64,000 bases of DNA from Solibacillus sp. FSL H8-0523 (GTDB lineage: Bacteria > Bacillota > Bacilli > Bacillales_A > Planococcaceae). Shown here in pieces: positions 26,223-35,688 of the stretch (position 1 is the stretch's first letter; each line of letters starts with the position of its first letter). The stretch is from assembly GCF_038051985.1 (NCBI RefSeq), contig NZ_CP150291.1, positions 992,001 through 1,056,000 of the forward strand, in the 5' to 3' direction. The notes under the pieces were generated by a model that was not told the origin of the DNA, did not search any database, and saw nothing but the letters and a program-made list of their open reading frames with translations. The position numbers were made by a program, and so were the translations under genes.

Positions 26223-27410
26223 ATGAAGCTACTTGTTATTTGCCAGTATTACTATCCTGAGCCTTTCCGTATATCAGATATTTGTGAAGCACTCGTAGAA
26301 AGAGGGCATGATGTCACCGTTTTAACCGGATTGCCAAACTATCCAGAGGGAAACGTATTGGATGCTTATCGCGGTGGAAAAAATCGAAAAGAAGTCATTA
26401 ATGGGGTCAATGTCATCCGTAGCTTTGAAATTGGGCGTGGCAATCGGAAAGCAACCCTTCTGTTAAATTATTTTAGTTTTGCCTTATCTGCTTCCTATAA
26501 GACGCTGTTGATGAAGGAGAAGTATGACGCGGTATTCGTCAATCAACTATCACCTGTCATGATGGGCATTCCTGCAATGGTCTATAAAAAGAAGCACAAC
26601 AAAAAGATGCTCCTATATTGCCTTGATCTATGGCCCGCTAGTTTGACAGCAGGAGGCATTCAAAAAGATTCACGTATTTATAAGCTATTTTCTCATCTAT
26701 CCACGTGGATTTATCGCTCTGCGGACCAGATTGCGGTGAGTTCAACGATGTTTCAAAGCTATCTGAACGATACGATTGGTGTCAATTCATCAGCCATTGT
26801 GCATTTGCCACAATATGCGGAAGCTTTATTTACGGAAAAAGTCGAAGTGGATAAAGGGAAGCAGTTTCATTTTGTATTTGCCGGTAATATCGGAGAAATG
26901 CAAAGCGTCGACACACTCATAAAGGCGGCAGACCTTTTACGAAATGACGCATCTATCCAGTTTCACATCGTAGGAGATGGTTCGAAATTAGAGGAATGCA
27001 AAGCTTTGAGTAAAAATTTGGGGCTTGAAAATATCCTTTTTCACGGACGAAAACCGCTCAATGAAATGCCGAATTATTACAGTTTAGCCGATGCGATGCT
27101 CATTACATTAAAAGATGATGCAGAGCTTTCCTCTACATTACCTGGGAAAGTTCAGTCTTATATGGCAGCTGGCAAACCAATTATCGGAGCAATTAATGGT
27201 GAAACAAGTGAAGTAATCGAAGCCGCAGCTTGCGGATACTGCTGTGAGGCAGAAAATGTGAGCGCGCTGGCCAATTTAATTGTGCAATTTTGCCAAAATA
27301 GCGAAAAGGAACAAATGGCGACAAATTCATATGACTACTACTGCAAAAACTATAGTAAAGAGCGATTTTTAGCAGTGCTGGAAGAAACGCTTATAAAAAT
27401 GGAGGTTTGA
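26223..27410 (+). CDS. Glycosyltransferase family 4, WbuB-like (probable L-FucNAc transferase)
   Basis: 395 residues from ATG 26223 (GTGGAGG at 26205-26211 is the likely ribosome site; an in-frame GTG there is not the start). N-terminal LLVICQYYYPEPFRISDICEAL and VLTGLPNYPEG are hallmarks of WbuB-type GT4 enzymes. LLYCLDLWPASLTAGG and FAGNIGEMQSVDTLI follow. WbuB of E. coli O26 transfers N-acetyl-L-fucosamine. The three genes directly downstream make UDP-L-FucNAc, which strongly supports that donor, although it remains an inference. It overlaps nothing; the next gene follows after 1 base. Confidence 0.88.
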   Translation: MKLLVICQYYYPEPFRISDICEALVERGHDVTVLTGLPNYPEGNVLDAYRGGKNRKEVINGVNVIRSFEIGRGNRKATLLLNYFSFALSASYKTLLMKEKYDAVFVNQLSPVMMGIPAMVYKKKHNKKMLLYCLDLWPASLTAGGIQKDSRIYKLFSHLSTWIYRSADQIAVSSTMFQSYLNDTIGVNSSAIVHLPQYAEALFTEKVEVDKGKQFHFVFAGNIGEMQSVDTLIKAADLLRNDASIQFHIVGDGSKLEECKALSKNLGLENILFHGRKPLNEMPNYYSLADAMLITLKDDAELSSTLPGKVQSYMAAGKPIIGAINGETSEVIEAAACGYCCEAENVSALANLIVQFCQNSEKEQMATNSYDYYCKNYSKERFLAVLEETLIKMEV

Positions 27411-27411
27411 C

Positions 27412-28449
27412 ATGTTTCGAGATAAAACGTTAATGATCACAGGTGGCACCGGTTCGTTCGGCAATGCTGTAATGGAAAGATTCCTAGATACAGATATAAA
27501 AGAAATTCGTATTTTTTCCCGTGATGAAAAAAAACAGGACGATATGCGAAAAAAGTATAACAGCGATAAATTAGCCTTTTATCTTGGTGATGTCCGTAAT
27601 CGTGATAGCTTAAAAAATGCGATGCACGGTGTGGATTATATATTCCATGCAGCAGCCTTAAAGCAAGTTCCTTCGTGTGAGTTTTTCCCACTTGAGGCGG
27701 TCAAAACAAACATTTTAGGAACAGAAAATGTATTACATGTCGCAATCGAATGCGGTGTGAAAAAGGTCATTTGCTTATCTACAGATAAAGCTGCCTATCC
27801 GATCAACGCGATGGGCATTTCAAAAGCCATGATGGAAAAGGTGTTTGTCGCAAAATCAAAAACGGTTTCCCCAGAAAAAACCGTCATTTGCGGCACAAGG
27901 TATGGCAATGTCATGGCCTCGCGCGGCTCCGTCATTCCTTTATTTATTGAACAAATAAAACAGGGGCTGCCACTGACAATCACAGACCCTAACATGACAA
28001 GGTTTTTAATGAGTTTAGAAGAAGCGGTGGAGCTCGTATTATTCGCGTTTGAATTTGCACAAGCAGGCGATATTATGGTTCAAAAATCGCCGGCTAGTAC
28101 GATTGGCGACCTCGCACAAGCATTGAAGGAATTATTTAATGTGGACAACGAAATTCAAATCATCGGCACAAGGCACGGAGAAAAACGCTATGAAACCTTG
28201 CTGACAAAAGAAGAATTTGCTGTGGCAGAAGACTTAGCAGGCTTCTTTAAAGTGCCAGCTGACCAACGAGACCTTAATTACAATAAATATTTTGAAGATG
28301 GCGACCTGAGACTCACAACAGTTCAAGAATACAATTCGGATAATACGAAAAAGTTAACGATCGAGGAAATTAAAGAAACACTACTACAGTTAGACTACAT
28401 TCAAGCGGAATTGAAGCAATGGGCTCAAGTAACCCATATTTTAAACTAA
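27412..28449 (+). CDS. capE: UDP-GlcNAc 4,6-dehydratase/5-epimerase (first enzyme of UDP-L-FucNAc synthesis; FnlA/CapE/WbjB)
   Basis: 345 residues. Soluble SDR with ITGGTGSFGNAVMERF, IRIFSRDEKKQDDMR, FHAAALKQVPSCEFFPLEAVKTN and STDKAAYPINAMGISK (MxxxK catalytic motif). These match the CapE/FnlA/WbjB family, which inverts C5 while dehydrating UDP-GlcNAc to a UDP-4-keto-6-deoxy-L-HexNAc. It is followed by CapF-like and CapG-like genes in the canonical order, so the pathway assignment is firm. One base separates it from the glycosyltransferase gene; tightly coupled operon. Confidence 0.94.
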   Translation: MFRDKTLMITGGTGSFGNAVMERFLDTDIKEIRIFSRDEKKQDDMRKKYNSDKLAFYLGDVRNRDSLKNAMHGVDYIFHAAALKQVPSCEFFPLEAVKTNILGTENVLHVAIECGVKKVICLSTDKAAYPINAMGISKAMMEKVFVAKSKTVSPEKTVICGTRYGNVMASRGSVIPLFIEQIKQGLPLTITDPNMTRFLMSLEEAVELVLFAFEFAQAGDIMVQKSPASTIGDLAQALKELFNVDNEIQIIGTRHGEKRYETLLTKEEFAVAEDLAGFFKVPADQRDLNYNKYFEDGDLRLTTVQEYNSDNTKKLTIEEIKETLLQLDYIQAELKQWAQVTHILN

Positions 28450-28465
28450 AAGGTGGCGTGCAGAG

Positions 28466-29575
28466 ATGAAAATTTTAGTGACAGGTGCGAATGGATTTAT
28501 CGGGAAAAACCTCATTGCGGAACTGAATAATCTAGGGTTTAATGAAATCTTTGAGTTTACAAGAGACACGGATCCCGCACTGCTTGAAACCTATACCGAG
28601 GCGTGTGACTTTGTATTTCATTTGGCTGGGGTAAACAGACCCAAGCATGCGCATGAATTTATGGAAGGTAACTATGAATTTACTTCTCGTTTACTAGAGT
28701 TACTAAAGAAAAGCCAAAAGCAGGCGCCTATTGTAACAACTTCATCGACCCAAGCAGAATTAGATAATCCATATGGGCGAAGTAAAAAGGCAATGGAAGA
28801 GTTGTTGCTTCAATACCAACAAGAAATAGGAGCACCCGTGTATATTTACCGATTACCAAACGTATTTGGTAAATGGAGTAAACCGAATTACAACAGTGTT
28901 GTCGCTACGTATTGCCATCATATTGCACGGAACCAAGAGATCCAAATCCATGATCCCGAGGCGAGGCTAACGCTTTGTTATATCGATGACTTATTAGAAG
29001 AGTTTTTCCAAGCGCTTAGTGGGATGCCAACTGCTGAAGGTGATTTTTATGTTGTGCCGACAACGTACACGATGACCGTGAGCGAGCTAGCCAGTCAAAT
29101 CCAAAAGTTTAAAGACAGCCGAGCGAATGGCCAAATTGAAAATATGCAAGATCCACTTACGAAAAAGCTCTATAGCACGTATTTAAATTTTTTGCCGGAA
29201 GATCAATTCGCCTATGACTTAAAGATGAATGTTGACAGCCGTGGCTCGTTTACCGAATTTATCCGTACACCGGACCGGGGCCAGGTATCCATCAACCGAT
29301 CGAAGCCAGGTATTGAAAAGGGCAACCATTGGCATCACACGAAAAATGAAAAGTTTTTAGTGGTGAGTGGAGAAGCGTTAATCCGACTGAGAAAAATCGA
29401 CGCGAGTGAACTGATTGAATATAGGGTGAATGGAGATAAGCTACAGGTTGTTGATATTCCTACAGGCTATACCCATTCCCTAATTAACATAGGAAACACC
29501 GATCTTGTAACAGTCATTTGGGTAAATGAATGCTTCGATCCAGTTAAGCCGGATACGTACTATTTGGAGGTATAA
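28466..29575 (+). CDS. capF: Bifunctional UDP-L-FucNAc pathway reductase/epimerase (FnlB/CapF/WbjC)
   Basis: 369 residues in two domains. The N-terminal SDR (about 1-245) has ILVTGANGFIGKNL, FHLAGVNRPK and YGRSK (YxxxK). The C-terminal cupin (about 250-369) has VDSRGSFTEFIRT, GQVSINRSKPGIEKGNHWHHTKNEKF (metal-binding His cluster) and PTGYTHSLINIG. The cupin does the C3 epimerisation and the SDR reduces the 4-keto group. This fusion is characteristic of CapF and is found only in the L-FucNAc pathway. It sits between CapE-like and CapG-like genes. Confidence 0.94.
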   Translation: MKILVTGANGFIGKNLIAELNNLGFNEIFEFTRDTDPALLETYTEACDFVFHLAGVNRPKHAHEFMEGNYEFTSRLLELLKKSQKQAPIVTTSSTQAELDNPYGRSKKAMEELLLQYQQEIGAPVYIYRLPNVFGKWSKPNYNSVVATYCHHIARNQEIQIHDPEARLTLCYIDDLLEEFFQALSGMPTAEGDFYVVPTTYTMTVSELASQIQKFKDSRANGQIENMQDPLTKKLYSTYLNFLPEDQFAYDLKMNVDSRGSFTEFIRTPDRGQVSINRSKPGIEKGNHWHHTKNEKFLVVSGEALIRLRKIDASELIEYRVNGDKLQVVDIPTGYTHSLINIGNTDLVTVIWVNECFDPVKPDTYYLEV

Positions 29576-29578
29576 AGC

Positions 29579-30709
29579 TTGAAAAAACTAAAAGTAATGA
29601 CAGTAGTAGGAACGCGACCAGAAATTATTCGCTTGTCTGCCGTAATCAATAAGCTAGAAGAGTCTCAAGTCATTGAACATACGCTTGTTCATACCGGACA
29701 AAACTATGATTATGAACTGAATGAAGTTTTCTTTAAAGATTTCGGATTGAAGAAGCCAGATTTTTTCTTAAATGCAGCTACCGGAACAGCAACTGAAACA
29801 ATCGGTAACATTTTAAATAAAATTGATCCTGTATTAGAGGAAGTGCAGCCTGATGCATTTTTAGTATTAGGAGATACGAACAGTTGCTTATGTGCAATTG
29901 CTGCGAAAAGAAGGCAGATACCGATTTTCCATATGGAAGCAGGTAATCGCTGCTTTGATCAACGCGTGCCAGAGGAAACAAATCGTAAAATCGTCGATCA
30001 TATTTCGGATATAAATTTAACATATAGTGATATTGCGAGGGAATACCTGTTACGAGAGGGCTTTCCGGCAGATCGAATTATTAAGACAGGAAGTCCGATG
30101 TTTGAAGTGCTTCATTCGAAAAAAGCGGACATCGAACAGTCGGATATCGTACAAACATTAGCACTTGAAGAAGGTCGTTATTTTGTTGTATCTGCACACC
30201 GCGAAGAAAATATTAACTCAAGCAGAAATTTCCTTGATTTAGTGGAAAGCTTAAATGCCATTGCTCAAAAGTACCAGCTTCCAGTTATCGTGAGCACTCA
30301 TCCAAGAACGCTAAAAATGATTGACAGTAAGGGGATTGAGTTTAACCCACTGATCAAAATCATGAAGCCTTTAGGGTTTAACGATTATGTGAAGCTGCAA
30401 TCAAAATCAAAAGCAGTGCTGAGTGATAGTGGAACAATTAGTGAAGAATCATCCATTCTAGGCTTCAAAGCACTCAATATTCGCCAAGCGCATGAACGCC
30501 CAGAAGCGATGGAAGAAGCGTCTGTTATGATGGTCGGTCTTGAAAAGGAAAGAATTTTACAAGGGTTGGAGATTTTAGAAACACAGGAAACGGACACGTT
30601 AACGCTAGTGAAAGACTACGGAATGCCGAATGTTTCAGATAAAGTTTTGAGGATTATTTTGTCTTACACACATTATGTGAATCGGGTCGTGTGGGGGCTG
30701 GTGAATTGA
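29579..30709 (+). CDS. capG: UDP-HexNAc 2-epimerase completing UDP-L-FucNAc (FnlC/CapG/WbjD)
   Basis: 376 residues, TTG start three bases after capF. It is a non-hydrolysing UDP-GlcNAc 2-epimerase-type fold: VVGTRPEIIRLSAVI, HTGQNYDYELNEVFF, VLGDTNSCL, FHMEAGNRCFDQRVPEETNRKIVDH, SAHREENI and SDSGTISEESSILGF. The strings GNRCFDQRVPEE and NYDYELN are typical of the CapG/WbjD branch. It converts UDP-N-acetyl-L-pneumosamine-type sugar to UDP-L-FucNAc. Its stop overlaps the next start (TGATG). Confidence 0.94.
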   Translation: MKKLKVMTVVGTRPEIIRLSAVINKLEESQVIEHTLVHTGQNYDYELNEVFFKDFGLKKPDFFLNAATGTATETIGNILNKIDPVLEEVQPDAFLVLGDTNSCLCAIAAKRRQIPIFHMEAGNRCFDQRVPEETNRKIVDHISDINLTYSDIAREYLLREGFPADRIIKTGSPMFEVLHSKKADIEQSDIVQTLALEEGRYFVVSAHREENINSSRNFLDLVESLNAIAQKYQLPVIVSTHPRTLKMIDSKGIEFNPLIKIMKPLGFNDYVKLQSKSKAVLSDSGTISEESSILGFKALNIRQAHERPEAMEEASVMMVGLEKERILQGLEILETQETDTLTLVKDYGMPNVSDKVLRIILSYTHYVNRVVWGLVN

Positions 30710-31941
30710 TGAGAGTTGTACAAATAAACTCAGTTTGTGGGATAGGAAGCACTGGCAGGATAGCTACCGATATTCACCATACTTTGATTGAAAATAGCTA
30801 TAAGAGTTACATTGCTTATGGAAGGAATACACCTAAAAATTGTGAAAACCCAATAAGAATAGGTACTAACTATGATAATTATTTACATGTAGGATTAACA
30901 AGAATATTCGACAAACATGGATTTGGATCAGTAAAGGCAACAAAAGCATTTATAAAAAATCTAGAAGAAATAAATCCTGAGATTATTCATCTCCATAATC
31001 TTCATGGATATTATATCAATATCGAATTGCTATTCAATTATTTAAAACAAAGTAATAAACGTGTTATTTGGACACTTCACGACTGTTGGGCTTTTACTGG
31101 ACACTGTTCTCATTTTGAATTTGTAGGTTGCAAAAAGTGGGAATTAGGATGTTTTGAATGTCCAGAAAAAAAAGAGTATCCAGCAAGTTTATTTAAGGAT
31201 AATTCTGAGCAAAATTTTTTGAAGAAAAAAGCATTATTTACAGGGCTTAAGGATTTAACAATTATTACCCCATCGAAATGGCTAGCTAGTTTAGTAAACC
31301 AGTCTTTCTTAAGTGAGTATCCTATTAAAGTAATTCATAATGGTATAAATTTAGATGTTTTTAAACCAACAACAAACAGCAGTTTTCGAAAAAAACATAA
31401 TTTAATGAATAAGTTTATGATTTTAGGAGTAGCAAATATTTGGAATCAAAAAAAAGGTCTAAATCACTTTATTGAACTTTCAAATTATCTTGAAGACGAT
31501 GAAGTGATAGTTCTAGTAGGTTTGACAGAAAAGCAGAAAAAAGAATTGCCTAAACAAATAATTGGTATTTCTTTAACGAATAGCACGAAAGATTTAGCGG
31601 AAATTTATTCAGCTGCAGATGTTTTTGTAAATCCAACTTTAGAGGATAATTTTCCAACAACTAATATTGAAGCATTAGCTTGTGGAACACCTGTATTTAC
31701 ATTTAATTCAGGAGGGAGTTACGAGAGTATAGATGAAACATGTGGGAGAATAATAGCTCCTAAAAATACTAGAGGAATAATAGATTGTTTAAAAACATAT
31801 AGAACTAGTAAGTTGATTAATTCTTCAAGTTGTATAAATAGAGCAAATAAATATAACATGAAAAATCAATATATCGAATATTTAAATCTATATTTAAAGA
31901 AAGGTAGTGAACTGCAGGAGATAGCATTACCTTCTATTTAA
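30709..31941 (+). CDS. Glycosyltransferase family 4 protein
   Basis: 410 residues from the ATG at 30709 (1-base overlap with capG). The N-terminus VVQINSVCGIGSTGRIA is typical of a GT4 group in capsule loci. HLHNLHGYYIN, WTLHDCWAFTGHCSHFEFVGC and the Cys-rich KKWELGCFECPEKKEYP follow, and the acceptor-site cysteines may bind a metal. The donor half has GVANIWNQKKGL and NPTLEDNFPTTNIEALACGTPVFTFNSGG. Specificity unknown. From here to about 37.7 kb the DNA is more AT-rich than capEFG. Confidence 0.88.
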   Translation: MRVVQINSVCGIGSTGRIATDIHHTLIENSYKSYIAYGRNTPKNCENPIRIGTNYDNYLHVGLTRIFDKHGFGSVKATKAFIKNLEEINPEIIHLHNLHGYYINIELLFNYLKQSNKRVIWTLHDCWAFTGHCSHFEFVGCKKWELGCFECPEKKEYPASLFKDNSEQNFLKKKALFTGLKDLTIITPSKWLASLVNQSFLSEYPIKVIHNGINLDVFKPTTNSSFRKKHNLMNKFMILGVANIWNQKKGLNHFIELSNYLEDDEVIVLVGLTEKQKKELPKQIIGISLTNSTKDLAEIYSAADVFVNPTLEDNFPTTNIEALACGTPVFTFNSGGSYESIDETCGRIIAPKNTRGIIDCLKTYRTSKLINSSSCINRANKYNMKNQYIEYLNLYLKKGSELQEIALPSI

Positions 31942-31953
31942 GGAGTTAAATTG

Positions 31954-33060
31954 ATGAAAAGAATATTGGTGGTAGTAGATAATCTAAATAGCGGTGGTAT
32001 TGCCTCAGTTGTACTTAATATTGCAGAGGCAACAGATACAGATAATTATATTTTTGATTATATTCTTTATAAACAACCTAACAATGATGTAGTACAAAGA
32101 ATAGCAAAAATAAAAGGGAAATACTTTGTAGTTAAAAGGATAAGTGAGACAACCCCATTTAAATATGTAAAAAAAATAAGAGAAATAATACGAAATAACG
32201 GTCCTTATGATGCAATACATGCACACACCTCAAGTTTTATTTGGTTATCTTGTCTAGCTGCAAAAAAAGAAAATATCTCTATACGAATAGGACATGCACA
32301 TGGCAGTAGAAATTCTAAGCAATTTTTAATGAGTAAAGGGTTATATTCAATTTTAAAATATTTTAATAGAAGATATTGCACAAAAAAAATAGCTTGCGCG
32401 GAAATATCAGGTAAGTATATTTTTGGGAATGAATTTGATTTTATACCCAATTTTATTGATCACAAAAAATACTTAAAGGTTAATAAAGAAGAAATAGATG
32501 AATTTATGTTTCAACACAACATCCCCAAAAATATTGAAATATACTGTTTTATTGGATATTTAGGCGGAGAAAAAAACCCCCTGTTTGCATTAAAAATATT
32601 TAAAGAGATTTTAAGAGATAATTCAAATTCATTTTTACTTATCGCAGGGGATGGGCCAGATTCAAATCAATTAGAGGAATATATAAAAGGAAATCAAATG
32701 GAGAATAAAGTGGAAATGTTTGGAAATACAGATAAAGTAAGAGAAATTCTTCAAATATCCAATACCTTATTAATGCCATCATTCTCTGAGGGGATGTCGA
32801 TGGCATTATTGGAAGCCCAAATATCTGGAGTAAACTGTATTGTATCGAAAGGGGTCCCAAAAACGAATGACATTAAAGCTGGGCTCTTTCATCAGTGTTC
32901 AACATTATCAGTTGAAGACTGGATAGATATGATAAAAGAGGGTAAAAAAACCGATGAAATAAGTCAAATGGAAATTATAAAATCCTTAGAAAAGATTGAA
33001 TATGATAAGGAAAGCGTTGTAAAAAAATATGAAATGATTTATTCAAATCATAAATTTTAA
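31954..33060 (+). CDS. Glycosyltransferase family 4 protein
   Basis: 368 residues; ATG 31954 is preferred over TTG 31951 because AAGGAG lies at 31940-31945. RILVVVDNLNSGGIASVVLNI gives the acceptor-side GG loop. HAHTSSFIWLSCLAAKK, IRIGHAHGSRNSK and IGYLGGEKNPLFALKIF follow, and MPSFSEGMSMALLEAQISGVNCIVSKGVP forms the donor-binding EX7E region. The SEGMSMALLEAQ pattern is found in GT4 enzymes such as EpsF-type galactosyl or HexNAc transferases. A 130-bp AT-rich gap without clear features follows. Confidence 0.88.
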   Translation: MKRILVVVDNLNSGGIASVVLNIAEATDTDNYIFDYILYKQPNNDVVQRIAKIKGKYFVVKRISETTPFKYVKKIREIIRNNGPYDAIHAHTSSFIWLSCLAAKKENISIRIGHAHGSRNSKQFLMSKGLYSILKYFNRRYCTKKIACAEISGKYIFGNEFDFIPNFIDHKKYLKVNKEEIDEFMFQHNIPKNIEIYCFIGYLGGEKNPLFALKIFKEILRDNSNSFLLIAGDGPDSNQLEEYIKGNQMENKVEMFGNTDKVREILQISNTLLMPSFSEGMSMALLEAQISGVNCIVSKGVPKTNDIKAGLFHQCSTLSVEDWIDMIKEGKKTDEISQMEIIKSLEKIEYDKESVVKKYEMIYSNHKF

Positions 33061-33190
33061 TAGTTAAGAAAATTTCATCCAATTAGCAAGGCTCCCACAT
33101 CAAGACTTTGGAGTACTATTATTTAGAATTAAAATATATAACACTAAATTTTTTAACATTTATAATAAAAATATTATTAGGAGATATAAT

Positions 33191-34633
33191 ATGGGGGAAA
33201 TTTTATTAAATGATTCTATTTTAGCGAAAAGAAAAAATATTGAAGGTTTAATGACGGTTTTAAACGCGTTATCAATTAATTTAGCACTTATAGGTGTTGC
33301 CATTTATATAAAAGATTATCCTTTTCAAAAATGGGTATTTCTATTTGCCCTATTATCGATAATTCAGTTAATTATTAATATCGTTACAGTAAGGAAATTA
33401 GAAGGGAAATTCTTCTCATTAACTACACTTTTTCTACTATTTTCATTTATAACTCATCTTGGGTTAGTAATAATTTTTGGGTTTAATATTAATGTAGAAT
33501 TACCTTGGGATCCCATGTCCACGATTTCAACTAAAATGTTTAAAGATGCCTCTTTTTTTTCTTTGTGCTGCCATTTGTTTCTCATTCTGGGGATGTCTGT
33601 GATTTTTATAAATACTAAAACAATAAAAATTGTTCCTAAACTTTTAGAAAATGAAAATAATCAATTAGCTCTAACCAGAAATATTGGTACCATACTACTT
33701 TTTGCAGGCTTATTGCCCATGCTATATATCGATATTAATAAAATTATTTTATATGCAAATGGAAATTATTTAGATACTTTTCAATTGGGTATTCCTAGCT
33801 TTTTGTATATTATAGCTAGTTTTAGTGATATTGGAATAATAATGTTATTGATTGGTAATAAGTCGAATAATAGCAAAGTATTGCTATTACTAATACTTGT
33901 AACAATTTATAAAGGTGCTTTAATGTTCACGGGTAGTAGAGGCGAGCCCATTTTATATTTATTAACATTATATTTTATATATTATAACTTTATAAAAATA
34001 AAAAAAATCAAGTCCTTTAAGATTCCTTTATATTTATTTTTAATTTATATGGTAGGATTTTTAACCACGTTTATCAGTCGAACTCGTATGATGTCCATAA
34101 ATGATGTGAATACCTTTATAGATGTTTTAAAATCAACATTTGTAGATTTCTCTCCATTTTCTGTCATAGCAGAGTTTGGTATTACAATAATTACATTAGG
34201 TATTTCGATAGAATTTTTTTCATTCAATAATGATTTTCAATATGGATTAAACTATCTTCTATCATTATTGAATATATTTCCAAATGTAGGTGGTGTGTTG
34301 GACTTTACTATTCCGAAAACAATATACATTTACAATTATCCTGCACATTTAAGGTCGTTTCTGGGCGGTTCCTATTTAGGTGAAGCGTTTTATAGTTTTG
34401 GCTATTATGGAATGATTTTTATAGCATTTATCGGAATGTTAATTAGTTATATTTCTTTAAAATTCCAAGAACTATTTTTAAAACAGAAATATATACAGTT
34501 ATCAATTTTGTTGATTTTATTTCCAAATTTACTTTGGTGGACAAGGGCCTATTTTGCGGATATGGTGAGGGAATTTACTTGGATTTCTATATGTACTGTT
34601 ATTTTAACTTTATTCTTAAAAAGAAATAAATAA
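33191..34633 (+). CDS. Oligosaccharide repeat-unit polymerase (Wzy-like)
   Basis: 480 residues, about twelve hydrophobic segments. Central features typical of the O-antigen polysaccharide polymerase family are LMFTGSRGEPILYLLTLYF, FISRTRMMS, and a loop with GGSYLGEAFYSFGYYGMIFIAFIGM near the C-terminus. The loop is like the GEAYxNFGxxG motif of WzyE/EpsG-type enzymes. It should polymerise lipid-linked repeat units on the outer membrane face. AGGAGATATA precedes the ATG. Counterpart of the polymerase at 5814-7169 but not obviously a close paralogue. Confidence 0.85.
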   Translation: MGEILLNDSILAKRKNIEGLMTVLNALSINLALIGVAIYIKDYPFQKWVFLFALLSIIQLIINIVTVRKLEGKFFSLTTLFLLFSFITHLGLVIIFGFNINVELPWDPMSTISTKMFKDASFFSLCCHLFLILGMSVIFINTKTIKIVPKLLENENNQLALTRNIGTILLFAGLLPMLYIDINKIILYANGNYLDTFQLGIPSFLYIIASFSDIGIIMLLIGNKSNNSKVLLLLILVTIYKGALMFTGSRGEPILYLLTLYFIYYNFIKIKKIKSFKIPLYLFLIYMVGFLTTFISRTRMMSINDVNTFIDVLKSTFVDFSPFSVIAEFGITIITLGISIEFFSFNNDFQYGLNYLLSLLNIFPNVGGVLDFTIPKTIYIYNYPAHLRSFLGGSYLGEAFYSFGYYGMIFIAFIGMLISYISLKFQELFLKQKYIQLSILLILFPNLLWWTRAYFADMVREFTWISICTVILTLFLKRNK

Positions 34634-34704
34634 ATTTAAGGGTTTAAATAATATATGACTTTTTGATTTGTCCTAAAATATTAATTTCTGGGAGAGTATA
34701 AGAT

Positions 34705-35688
34705 ATGGAAACCGTTGTAGTAAGCGTTCATTGTTTAACGTATAATCATGAAAAATTTATAGCAGAGGCTATAGAAAGTTTTTTAATGCAAAAGACTAAT
34801 TTTAAATTTGAAATATTAATACATGATGATGCTTCTACTGATCGAACGCCAGAAATAATCAAAGAATATGAGTTAAAGTATCCTGGGTTAATCAAGCCTA
34901 TCTTTCAAACAGAGAATCAGTATTCAAAAAGAAAGTCGTTTAATACATTAAATCTTAATAATTTGATTCGTGCAAAAGGAAAATATATTGCCGTGTGTGA
35001 AGGTGATGATTACTGGATAGATCCATATAAGCTACAAAAACAAGTGGATATGATGGAGAAAAATCCTAATTGTAGTCTATGTGTTCATGGCGGATATATA
35101 GTGACTGCTGCAGAAAAAAAGGTTCTCTTAAAAAATAGACCATCTAAAAAGGATAAAGTTTTTACAGTAGATGAGGTTATTGAAGGTGGTGGAGGACTAT
35201 TTTTAACTAATTCTATGGTATTCCGCAAAAATTACGGATTAGAAACACCTGAATTTTTAGAAAAGTCTCCAGTGGGTGATTATCCATATGTAATACATTT
35301 TTCCTTACTAGGTGAAGTATGTTATATTGACGAACTTATGTCAGCATACCGATTAGGACATAGTGGCTCTTGGACAGCAACAGAATTTAACACTATAGAG
35401 ATTAAGAAGCGTCATTACTCTGAAATTGAAAAAATGCTTGATAACTTAAATGTATATACTGATTCTCAATATAAAGATGTAATTAATAGGACAAAAATAA
35501 AAACGCAAATCTCTTTTTTATTAGAACAAAGAAACTATTATGAAATAAAAAAAGGTATATATAAAGAATACTATTTAGCGTTAAGTTTCAAGAGAAAATT
35601 AATAATTTTTATGGATCAATTTAGTCCATTTCTATCTAGGATTTTGAGGGTTGTTAAAAGGAGAGTAAGTGTATGGACTTCCATCTAA
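34705..35688 (+). CDS. Glycosyltransferase family 2 protein
   Basis: 327 residues, GT-A fold. VSVHCLTYNHEKFIAEAIESFLMQ is the nucleotide-binding N-terminus, EILIHDDASTDRTPEII the first Asp region, and CEGDDYWIDPYKLQKQVDMM includes the metal-binding DD and downstream acidic residues. GDYPYVIHFSLLGE follows. The pattern HDDASTDxTPEII and GDDYWxDPxKLQKQVDxM is common in capsule GT2 enzymes. It overlaps the next gene (flippase) by 16 bases. Confidence 0.9.
   Translation: METVVVSVHCLTYNHEKFIAEAIESFLMQKTNFKFEILIHDDASTDRTPEIIKEYELKYPGLIKPIFQTENQYSKRKSFNTLNLNNLIRAKGKYIAVCEGDDYWIDPYKLQKQVDMMEKNPNCSLCVHGGYIVTAAEKKVLLKNRPSKKDKVFTVDEVIEGGGGLFLTNSMVFRKNYGLETPEFLEKSPVGDYPYVIHFSLLGEVCYIDELMSAYRLGHSGSWTATEFNTIEIKKRHYSEIEKMLDNLNVYTDSQYKDVINRTKIKTQISFLLEQRNYYEIKKGIYKEYYLALSFKRKLIIFMDQFSPFLSRILRVVKRRVSVWTSI

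Noticed and set aside
33061-33190. Possible gene or RNA in the 130-base gap before the second polymerase
   Set aside because: Only AT-rich sequence, without a stem, ribosome site or open frame of note.
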